5,942 nucleotides of DNA from Woronichinia sp035285405 (lineage in GTDB: Bacteria; Cyanobacteriota; Cyanobacteriia; Cyanobacteriales; Microcystaceae), in assembly GCA_035285405.1 (NCBI GenBank), contig JAYKJI010000402.1:1-5942 (forward strand), in the 5' to 3' direction. This document shows positions 1-5,942 of the stretch, piece after piece. Numbering within the stretch: position 1 is the stretch's first letter; the number at the start of each line of letters is the position of its first letter. A program made the translations under genes and the position numbers. The notes under the pieces were generated by a model. It did not search any database. It saw nothing but the letters and a program-made list of their open reading frames with translations, and was not told the DNA's origin.

Positions 1-228
1 AGCAGCCAAGAAGCCGCCAACTTGCTTAATGTGTCTCGTCCCTATCTCTATACCCTCCTAGATCAAGGAGAAATTGCTTACATCAAAATCGGAACTCACC
101 GACGTATTCGTTTCGAGGATTTGATGCAATATAAGCAGAAAAGAGATAATCAGCGTCATCAATCTCTCACAGAACTAACGGAAATTAGCCAAGAACTAGG
201 CTTCTATTCTTCAACCGAACCTTCCTGA
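1..228 (+). CDS. Partial HTH_17/excisionase-type DNA-binding protein, probable antitoxin of a PIN-toxin module (5' end outside window)
   Basis: The frame is open from base 1 and ends at TGA 226-228, giving 75 codons with the true start off the left edge. A TTG at 22 could be read as a start, but it would cut the helix-turn-helix, because the upstream residues SSQEAAN belong to the domain. The visible domain is a winged helix of the MerR/excisionase type: SQEAANLLNVSRPYL is the helix-turn-helix, and GEIAYIKIGTHRRIRFEDLMQYK is the wing plus the closing helix. A charged helical tail follows, ending in the LTEISQELGFY segment. This domain plus tail is familiar from small proteins encoded just upstream of PIN-domain ribonuclease toxins, where the protein neutralises the toxin and represses the operon. 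That role is inferred from family resemblance. No intact toxin gene follows; the next full gene is drmA, 89 bp downstream on the same strand. It could instead be a stand-alone regulator. Confidence 0.8.
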   Translation, partial: SSQEAANLLNVSRPYLYTLLDQGEIAYIKIGTHRRIRFEDLMQYKQKRDNQRHQSLTELTEISQELGFYSSTEPS

Positions 229-249
229 AATTTATCCTAATAGACCTAA

Positions 250-321
250 ATGCTTGCCTTTCCCGTTATTCTTGATAATGACGCAAAATTATTTCTAGTA
301 CCTCACCAGGTCAAGCCGTGA
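250..321 (+). pseudogene. Possible N-terminal relic of a PIN-domain toxin gene, ending in the drmA start codon
   Basis: An ATG at 250 opens a 23-codon frame that begins MLAFPVILDNDAKLF and stops at TGA 319-321. The frame lies 21 nt after the antitoxin-like gene, where its PIN toxin would be expected. The first ten residues look like the first beta strand of PIN toxins, a hydrophobic run ending in the catalytic aspartate (pattern F-P-V-hydrophobic-L-D). The likeness ends there, and the rest of a PIN domain of about 130-180 residues is absent. I see no convincing Shine-Dalgarno before the ATG. The stop overlaps the GTG start of drmA (GTGA, 318-321), so if the frame is translated it could couple to drmA. 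The match is short and may be chance; it could equally be a leader peptide or untranslated DNA. Confidence 0.35.
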
Positions 322-3300
322 CAACCTCTGCCCAAGTCCGTACCCACTTAGTAGAAGCCCTACAACTGGATTTGATCGGCCCCACCCCCGATGACCTAGA
401 ACACGCCGACGAAATCCTGACCCAACCGCCGACGAAATGGTATCTCGCAGGCTTTTTGGCTCCCTTTGGTTCCAGTCTTGAAGTAAGAAGTGACGATACC
501 GGTAACGAAGAACTCGATCAACAACCCCGTAGTCCCCTAGGCGAAGATAATACAACCCCTGAAAGCACTGCCGCCCGTCGTGTCCCCTTTGCCTCCTCTA
601 TGGGTCTGAGCTTCCTCATTTCCGATCAGGTTTTAACCCTACAGGCCCAAATAAGCTGGGGAGATTATTACCCCATTGAACTCGACGAGGATGAACCTCC
701 TGCTGAAATAGAAGAAGTAGAACCAACGGAAGAAATCCAGGAAAAGTCCCGCAAAAAAATTGGCTGGCAACGAGTTCCCCACCTCGTCAATTTGACTATT
801 CCCCTATCTACCGCGAACCAACCTAAACAAATTGACCTACCTGAGAGCAATGGTCTGGCCCTGGTCATTGCCAATCGCCCTGTACGTTCCCCCTTTTTAC
901 CCCAGGGCACTCGCTCCATCTCCGTTTTTTTGGTTAATTATCGTAGTCCCACCCTCGGACAAGAACGAGATAGTAGTTTTATCTTCCAAACCCGTATTCA
1001 TCTCTCCTGTCCCGAAGGCTTTGTTCCCCGTTCCGATCCCAGAGGCCGCGGCAGTCTGGAACCGGATGAGGCGATCGCCCATTTGCACTACCGTCACGAC
1101 TATGAATTTGCAGTGGGTCATAACGTTTCTGCCATCACCCAAGCAAAAGGAACAGTTTGTAACGAGATTGCCACCACTTGGATTCCCCAGGCTGAAGTTC
1201 CCAGGGTGACCGCTTCGACCATTGCCAACGTCAATCCCGAACATTTGGGGATGATGGCGATCGCGGCAGCCAAAGATGCAGAGACGATTCGACAGATGAT
1301 CGGCCCGATGGTTTCTGCCTATGAATCCTGGATTAAAAGCCAAAATGTTGCTGATTTAGACCCAGAATCAGCGATTGTTGCCCAAAAACTGCTCAAAAAT
1401 GCCGATTTTGCTCGTAAACGGATCGCCGCAGGATTGGCCACCCTCGATGATCCGGATGTCCTCACCGCTTTTCAAATCGCCAATCGGGCGATCGCCCAGG
1501 CCCGCTTACAACAACTCAGCCAGGATTTAGGTAAAGCCCCTGAAGAGATTACCGAAACCCCAAGCTGGCGACCCTTTCAATTAGCCTTCATTTTGCTGAA
1601 TTTGGTCGGTATCGTTCACCCCGAACACAGCGATCGGGACATTGTAGATTTACTCTTTTTTCCGACGGGCGGCGGTAAAACGGAAGCCTATCTGGGACTG
1701 GCGGCCTTTACCCTCGTACTGCGACGCTTACGCCATCAGGGTATTGAAGGGTCTGGAGTCAGTGTCCTCATGCGCTATACCCTGCGACTATTGACCCTAG
1801 ATCAACTAGAGCGGGCCTCCCGTTTGATCTGTGCCTTGGAATTAGAACGGGCCAAAAATCCTCGCTTAGGGAGTTGGCCCTTTGAAATTGGCCTATGGGT
1901 CGGCAGCAGTACCACCCCCAATCGCATCGGTAAAAAGAACGATAAAAATCCCGATTCGGCCCGACAGAGAACCCTCGATTTTCAACGGGATGACCAACGG
2001 TTTCCCTCTCCGATTCCCTTGGAAAAATGCCCCTGGTGTGGCGAAAAGTTTAAACCTCTTTCTTTTCAACTATGGCCAACGGTTGATCAGCCTAAAGAAC
2101 TACGAGTCAATTGCAGTAGTCGGCGTTGTCAGTTTCGCGGCGATCGCCCTCTACCGATTGTGGCTGTGGACGATTCAATCTATCGGCGATTACCCTGTTT
2201 TATCATTGCCACCGTAGATAAATTTGCCAACTTGCCCTGGGTCGGTCAAACAGGAGCCTTATTTGGCAAAGTAACCCACTATAGCGAATCAGAAGGATTT
2301 TTTGGCCCCGCCGATACAGCCCCAATGGGTAAGCCTCTCACCAACGGTTTACCGCCTCCTGATTTAATCATTCAAGACGAGTTACACCTGATTTCTGGCC
2401 CCCTGGGAACGATGGTCGGACTCTACGAAACGGCGATCGAGAACCTATGCTGTCGCTCCGTCAATGGCCAAGAGATTCATCCTAAAATTATTGCCTCTAC
2501 CGCTACCGTCCGACGGGCTGATCGCCAGATTAAAGCTCTCTTTAACCGTAGCAACGTGGATATTTTTCCACCGCCTGGCCCTGATCGCCATCATTCCTTT
2601 TTCGCAGAAACGATTTTTCCTGACCAATCCCCAGGTCGTCTCTACATTGGGATTGCCGCCCAGGGTCGCAGTCTCAAGGTCGTGTTATTAAGAAGCTATC
2701 TAGTGTTATTGGCCGCCGCGCAAAAAGCCTGGGAAGAAGTAGGAGGTAACAAAATTTCTCCCAACCCTGCCGATCCCTATATGACCCTACTGGGATACTT
2801 CAATTCCCTGCGAGAATTGGGGGGAAGCCGTCGTATTGTCGAAGATGAAATCAACTCTCAGTTAGTCAAATATGGAGAACGCAGACTCCGCTACGGTAAG
2901 CAAACGGGGCCGTTCAGCAATCGAAAAATTGACGATGAACCAGAGGAATTAACCTCCCGTGTCAGTACCAATAAAGTAGCCAATACCAAACGCCGTTTAG
3001 CTTTACCCTTTACCGAAAAAGAACGGGTAGATGTAGCCCTAGCAACTAACATGATTTCTGTGGGTTTGGATATTGTGCGTTTAGGCTTAATGGTGGTGCT
3101 AGGACAACCGAAAACGGCGGCGGAATATATTCAGGCTACCAGTCGAGTTGGACGAGAGGCGAGTCGCCCCGGTTTAGTCGTGACTCTGCTGAATATTCAC
3201 CGTCCCCGTGATCGTTCTCACTATGAACGCTTCCAGAGTTGGCATACCAGTTTCTATCGGGCTGTAGAAGCCACCAGCGTTACCCCCTTTTCTCCCCGTG

Positions 3301-3743
3301 CCTTAGATCGAGGATTAGCCGGTGTCACCGTTGCCCTAGCCCGTTTAAGTATTCAATATCTCACTGCCCCGATGGCCGCTTCCCAGATTGCTCAGTTCCG
3401 TACAGAACTCAAAACCGTTGCCGATACTATCTCGCGTCGGGCAGAGGCTTCTGAGCTATCGGCAGAACCTTCCGAAACTCTACGGCAAGCAGTTCATGCC
3501 AGAGTTACCAATTTACTGGATAGCTGGCAACGGATTACAGATCAAGAAAAACGAATCCAGTACAATAAACAGGAAATGGATGCGGGTGGGGCTGCGGCTC
3601 TGCTGTTGGATATGTTGGATGTCAAAGCCGATCAAGCATCCCAAGATGAACAAAAATTTAAGGCTCAACGCAGTCTTAGAGAAGTTGAACCCACTGTCAA
3701 TCTTTGGATTCGGGATGCTGCAGGACAACTGTTAGAGGAATAA
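318..3743 (+). CDS. drmA: DISARM anti-phage system helicase DrmA
   Basis: This encodes a 1141-aa superfamily 2 helicase, the large subunit of the DISARM core. An N-terminal region (about 1-430) has an acidic stretch at 121-142. The ATPase follows: Walker A PTGGGKT at 449-455, a motif Ia-like RYTLRLLT, Walker B DELH at 687-690, motif III STAT at 727-730, the ELTSRVS segment at 877-883, motif V-like ATNMISVGLDI at 909-919 and motif VI QATSRVGR at 939-946. About 230 residues separate Walker A and B and include a probable zinc ribbon (C571, C574, C599, C604). Published work on DISARM describes DrmA bound to DrmB as an autoinhibited complex activated by DNA with a 5' single-stranded overhang. GTG 318 is chosen because an in-frame stop lies at 279-281, no ATG, GTG or TTG occurs between, and the N-terminus MTTSAQVRTHLVEALQLDL is family-like. 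Only a weak AGG (308-310) precedes it. All ATPase motifs are intact and there is no frameshift. Confidence 0.93.
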   Translation: MTTSAQVRTHLVEALQLDLIGPTPDDLEHADEILTQPPTKWYLAGFLAPFGSSLEVRSDDTGNEELDQQPRSPLGEDNTTPESTAARRVPFASSMGLSFLISDQVLTLQAQISWGDYYPIELDEDEPPAEIEEVEPTEEIQEKSRKKIGWQRVPHLVNLTIPLSTANQPKQIDLPESNGLALVIANRPVRSPFLPQGTRSISVFLVNYRSPTLGQERDSSFIFQTRIHLSCPEGFVPRSDPRGRGSLEPDEAIAHLHYRHDYEFAVGHNVSAITQAKGTVCNEIATTWIPQAEVPRVTASTIANVNPEHLGMMAIAAAKDAETIRQMIGPMVSAYESWIKSQNVADLDPESAIVAQKLLKNADFARKRIAAGLATLDDPDVLTAFQIANRAIAQARLQQLSQDLGKAPEEITETPSWRPFQLAFILLNLVGIVHPEHSDRDIVDLLFFPTGGGKTEAYLGLAAFTLVLRRLRHQGIEGSGVSVLMRYTLRLLTLDQLERASRLICALELERAKNPRLGSWPFEIGLWVGSSTTPNRIGKKNDKNPDSARQRTLDFQRDDQRFPSPIPLEKCPWCGEKFKPLSFQLWPTVDQPKELRVNCSSRRCQFRGDRPLPIVAVDDSIYRRLPCFIIATVDKFANLPWVGQTGALFGKVTHYSESEGFFGPADTAPMGKPLTNGLPPPDLIIQDELHLISGPLGTMVGLYETAIENLCCRSVNGQEIHPKIIASTATVRRADRQIKALFNRSNVDIFPPPGPDRHHSFFAETIFPDQSPGRLYIGIAAQGRSLKVVLLRSYLVLLAAAQKAWEEVGGNKISPNPADPYMTLLGYFNSLRELGGSRRIVEDEINSQLVKYGERRLRYGKQTGPFSNRKIDDEPEELTSRVSTNKVANTKRRLALPFTEKERVDVALATNMISVGLDIVRLGLMVVLGQPKTAAEYIQATSRVGREASRPGLVVTLLNIHRPRDRSHYERFQSWHTSFYRAVEATSVTPFSPRALDRGLAGVTVALARLSIQYLTAPMAASQIAQFRTELKTVADTISRRAEASELSAEPSETLRQAVHARVTNLLDSWQRITDQEKRIQYNKQEMDAGGAAALLLDMLDVKADQASQDEQKFKAQRSLREVEPTVNLWIRDAAGQLLEE
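1071..2147. repeat. Four HIP1 palindromes (GCGATCGC) within drmA
   Basis: Exact GCGATCGC octamers lie at 1071-1078, 1257-1264, 1488-1495 and 2140-2147. The first three fall in the same codon phase and encode Ala-Ile-Ala; the fourth falls in another phase (Gly-Asp-Arg). One octamer is expected per roughly 65 kb in random sequence, so four in about 1.1 kb is a strong cyanobacterial signature. Some cyanobacteria methylate this motif with solitary methyltransferases; that is general knowledge and is not visible here. Confidence 0.9.
3734..3739 (+). promoter_or_regulatory. Ribosome binding site of drmB inside the end of drmA
   Basis: AGAGGA lies 6 nt before the ATG at 3746 and overlaps the last codons of drmA. 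It is the best Shine-Dalgarno in the window and decides the drmB start over the in-frame TTG at 3704, which would overlap drmA by 40 nt and add 14 residues unlike the family N-terminus. Confidence 0.75.
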
Positions 3744-3745
3744 GT

Positions 3746-5629
3746 ATGAAAGCTAAAGGTAAACCAATTCCCGACGGGGAACTCCGTCACAGCCAACTTC
3801 TCACCACCTTTGGGCCAGGGGCCATGGTTGATCTACCGGAGCATTCCGTTGTCATTGCAGGTTTACATTACTGGAAAGGTGATCGCCAGCCCATTCGGGA
3901 AGATCGGCTAAGAAATAAAGTGATTAAACTGCTCGATTGCGAGGACATTAAATTCTATACACCGCCAAGGGAATCCCCTGATGTCCATGGGTCAGCAGGT
4001 ATTGATGCCTTTATCTTCCCGCGCTGGTTTTTAGGACAAATTGATCAAACTTATTTTGCCCAGGGCAGAGAATATCGTACCCGTCCTCTGTTGACCTGGG
4101 GAGCCGTCAAAGGAGGAGCAAAATTCGATGGTAAAAAAATCTCCGTTGTCCCTGTCCGTTTTGTTCAAGCCTGCGTCAATGGCCATTTAGACGATATTGA
4201 CTGGTATGCCTTTGCCCATCGAGATGCGAAAACGACCTGTCGGCAGCAACTTTGGCTCGATGAGGGAGGATCGGGCAATGACTTTGAAGAAATCTTTGTT
4301 CGTTGTGAATGTGGCAAAGCTCGTCGTCCGTTATCCCAGGCAAAACTGAAAGAGTCAAAAGTTTTAGGGCGTTGTCAGGGTAAACGACCCTGGTTAGGCA
4401 ATAAAGGGAACACTGAATGTCATGCCCATAAATTAGATAGGGATGGCAACCTAGTCAGACTCGAAGAAGCCGAATATAGTCGTCTTTTAGTACGTTCGGC
4501 GAGTAATGCCTATTTCAGTCAAACTTTAAGTGTTATTTCCCTCCCCGATCCCGATGCAGAATTAAAAAAAGTTTTGGATAAATTCTATGAAGATGATCTC
4601 GAATATGAAGACACAGAAGCAGATTTAATCAAAACTCTAAAAAAACCTAAATATGCCGAACTTTTAAAATTTTCATCCTCTACTCTCTGGTCAGAAATTG
4701 AGCGTCGCAAAAAGGGTCAAGGCTGTAGTGAAAAGACGATTAAACAGGTGGAATTAGAAGCATTATTAGCCTGTTCAGAAATCGAAGGCAAAGCAATTCT
4801 TACCACCGACACTGATTTTGAAGCCCGCGATCGCCCTTTAGATGATCTTGATCCGCAATGGCATCCCTATATTGATCGAATTGTATTAGTCCATCGTCTG
4901 CGAGAAGTCATTGCCCAGGTGGGCTTTACCCGTTTTGAAGCTGCCATGACTAATATTGAAGGCGAACTTGATGACTTGGTGATCAACGTCCGACGGGCCG
5001 ACCTCAACTTTGAACCCCATTGGATTCCAGCCATTGAGAATAAAGGGGAAGGGGTCTTCATTTCCTTTCATAAAGCTCAGGTAGAAGAGTGGGTTGAACG
5101 AGAGGCTGTGCAAAAACGAGGTAAAAGCTTAGTAGCTGGTTTTCAGAAATGGTTAGATAGCCGAGGCATTCCCAGGGACAGGGGGCATTTTCCAGGATTG
5201 CCCTACATCATGCTCCATTCCCTCTCCCATCTCCTGATTACAGCAGTCTCTTTGGAATGTGGTTATGCAGCCAGTGCTATTCGAGAACGCATTTATGCCA
5301 ATGAAACGGGCTATGGCATCTTACTCTACACAGGAACATCGGGTTCAGAAGGAACGTTAGGAGGATTGGTTCAAATTGGCAGACAAATTGAACAACACCT
5401 GAGTAAGGCTCTTGAATTAGGACGACTCTGTTCTAATGATCCTGTGTGTGCCCAACATCAACCGATTAATGCCCAAGAGGAACGATTTCTTCATGGTTGT
5501 GCCTGTCATGGTTGTTTATTGATTGCAGAAACTTCCTGTGAGCAGCGCAATGAATTTCTTGATCGAGCATTAGTTGTAAACACGGTCGAAGATTTTGAGG
5601 CTGAATTTTTCCCTGATACCATCTTCTAA
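3746..5629 (+). CDS. drmB: DISARM system DUF1998 protein DrmB
   Basis: This encodes a 627-aa protein, the partner of DrmA. The N-terminus has the conserved-looking segment RHSQLLTTFGPGAMVDLP at 14-31. A first cysteine group (C143 with H147, C165, C187, C189, C210, C225) could bind zinc. The C-terminal third is the DUF1998 domain: HSLSHLL (491-497), the TGTSGSEGTLGG loop (529-540) and a cysteine cluster of C562, C568, HGCACHGC (583-590) and C598, a probable metal site. DUF1998 proteins commonly accompany or are fused to SF2 helicases; in DISARM, DrmB binds DrmA and the pair engages DNA. The gene starts 2 nt after the drmA stop with its own strong ribosome binding site, and its last base is the A of the drmC ATG, so the three are almost certainly co-transcribed. 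I see no signal peptide or membrane segment, which fits a cytosolic protein. No frameshift or missing motif is seen. Confidence 0.92.
   Translation: MKAKGKPIPDGELRHSQLLTTFGPGAMVDLPEHSVVIAGLHYWKGDRQPIREDRLRNKVIKLLDCEDIKFYTPPRESPDVHGSAGIDAFIFPRWFLGQIDQTYFAQGREYRTRPLLTWGAVKGGAKFDGKKISVVPVRFVQACVNGHLDDIDWYAFAHRDAKTTCRQQLWLDEGGSGNDFEEIFVRCECGKARRPLSQAKLKESKVLGRCQGKRPWLGNKGNTECHAHKLDRDGNLVRLEEAEYSRLLVRSASNAYFSQTLSVISLPDPDAELKKVLDKFYEDDLEYEDTEADLIKTLKKPKYAELLKFSSSTLWSEIERRKKGQGCSEKTIKQVELEALLACSEIEGKAILTTDTDFEARDRPLDDLDPQWHPYIDRIVLVHRLREVIAQVGFTRFEAAMTNIEGELDDLVINVRRADLNFEPHWIPAIENKGEGVFISFHKAQVEEWVEREAVQKRGKSLVAGFQKWLDSRGIPRDRGHFPGLPYIMLHSLSHLLITAVSLECGYAASAIRERIYANETGYGILLYTGTSGSEGTLGGLVQIGRQIEQHLSKALELGRLCSNDPVCAQHQPINAQEERFLHGCACHGCLLIAETSCEQRNEFLDRALVVNTVEDFEAEFFPDTIF
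4827..4834. repeat. HIP1 palindrome (GCGATCGC) within drmB
   Basis: This is the only exact copy in drmB. It is read as Arg-Asp-Arg across the codon boundary. No exact copy occurs in the nearly 2.7 kb between this one and the copy at 2140. Confidence 0.9.
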
Positions 5630-5942
5630 TGTCTTGCTTTCACCGATTAAGCTATCCCGCTCTATTAAACTTGGCTCAAGCCCTAGAAAGTGGAAGATTA
5701 ACTATCCCTTGTCATTGCCTTGAGCTTATTCCCTACGTTTCATCGGAAATGGTTCAGGATTTAGTGAATGAGTTAGACAATCTTCATTTAGCGGGTATGA
5801 CAGTAAGCCATATTACTTATTGGCTACGTCTCCTTGCTCAAGAAAGAATTTTAGCCCAAAAGATTTCCGATACCATGGATTTTGTTTGGACGGGAGAAGA
5901 GTTTCAAGGCATGGAATCAAGGGATACTGCGGTCGTGGTTAA
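5629..5942 (+). CDS. drmC: DISARM phospholipase-D-like protein DrmC, N-terminal part (3' end outside window)
   Basis: The ATG at 5629 overlaps the drmB stop (TAATG) and opens a frame of 104 codons that runs off the right edge without a stop. I see no clear Shine-Dalgarno, so translation is probably coupled to drmB. The visible part is a helical N-terminal region rich in Leu (LLNLAQALESGRL, LVNELDNLHL, WLRLLAQERIL), followed by VWTGEEF at 86-92 and ESRDTAVVV at 96-104. This VWTG...RDT segment, just ahead of the first PLD-fold strand, is what I recognise from DrmC proteins. The catalytic HKD motifs would lie beyond the window, so nuclease competence cannot be judged. In the founding DISARM study drmC was, as I recall, the component least needed for defence. 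Position directly after drmA and drmB supports the call strongly. Confidence 0.85.
   Translation, partial: MSCFHRLSYPALLNLAQALESGRLTIPCHCLELIPYVSSEMVQDLVNELDNLHLAGMTVSHITYWLRLLAQERILAQKISDTMDFVWTGEEFQGMESRDTAVVV

Noticed and set aside
254..279. Promoter-like pair TTGCCT (254-259) and GATAAT (274-279) ahead of drmA
   Set aside because: The spacing is only 14 nt, both boxes are imperfect, and they lie inside the short frame at 250-321. Such matches are common in AT-rich spacers, so it is not listed as a feature.
229..317. Search for a terminator between the antitoxin-like gene and drmA
   Set aside because: No stem followed by a T-run is seen, so read-through from the upstream gene into drmA cannot be excluded.
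897..1343. 148-codon open frame on the minus strand inside drmA
   Set aside because: It is antisense to well-conserved drmA coding sequence, has no recognisable domain and is low in complexity; it reads as a shadow frame.
3388..3735. 115-codon + strand frame overlapping the drmA 3' end
   Set aside because: It is a shifted frame within intact drmA; the protein is unrecognisable and drmA continues through it without interruption.
3704..3745. Earlier TTG start for drmB
   Set aside because: It would overlap drmA by 40 nt and add 14 unfamiliar residues, while ATG 3746 has a strong Shine-Dalgarno at the right distance.
1..5942. tRNA genes, CRISPR arrays, IS ends or long direct repeats
   Set aside because: None seen. 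Apart from HIP1 there are no repeated blocks, and coding sequence fills nearly the whole window.

Overview
The window most likely comes from a cyanobacterial chromosome or large replicon. The main sign is the octamer GCGATCGC (HIP1, the highly iterated palindrome typical of many cyanobacterial genomes), which occurs five times in 5.9 kb, far above chance. Base composition is moderate. I cannot name the genus.

Layout, all on the + strand. (1) Positions 1-228 hold the 3' part of a small MerR/excisionase-like (HTH_17-type) DNA-binding protein, of the kind usually found as the antitoxin upstream of a PIN-domain toxin. (2) Positions 229-317 are a short gap. A 23-codon reading frame begins at 250 and resembles the first residues of a PIN toxin; it ends inside the start of the next gene. 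(3) Positions 318-3743 encode a 1141-aa SF2 helicase that I recognise as DrmA. (4) Positions 3746-5629 encode a 627-aa DUF1998-type protein, DrmB. (5) From 5629 to the window end is the first 104 codons of drmC, the phospholipase-D-like gene of the same system.

drmA, drmB and drmC are the shared core of DISARM (defence island system associated with restriction-modification), a multi-gene anti-phage system. Here they form a tight operon: drmA and drmB are 2 nt apart and drmB and drmC overlap by 1 nt (TAATG). By family knowledge, DrmA and DrmB form a DNA-engaging helicase complex and DrmC is an accessory nuclease-like protein. The genes that define the class (drmD and drmMI for class 1, drmE and drmMII for class 2) are not in the window. 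The gene directly upstream of drmA is the antitoxin-like gene, so any methyltransferase must lie farther away or downstream of drmC.

The system itself is known. The less ordinary parts are the junction with a probably broken toxin-antitoxin locus, the absence of a class-marker gene just 5' of drmA, and a strongly acidic segment in the N-terminal part of DrmA.
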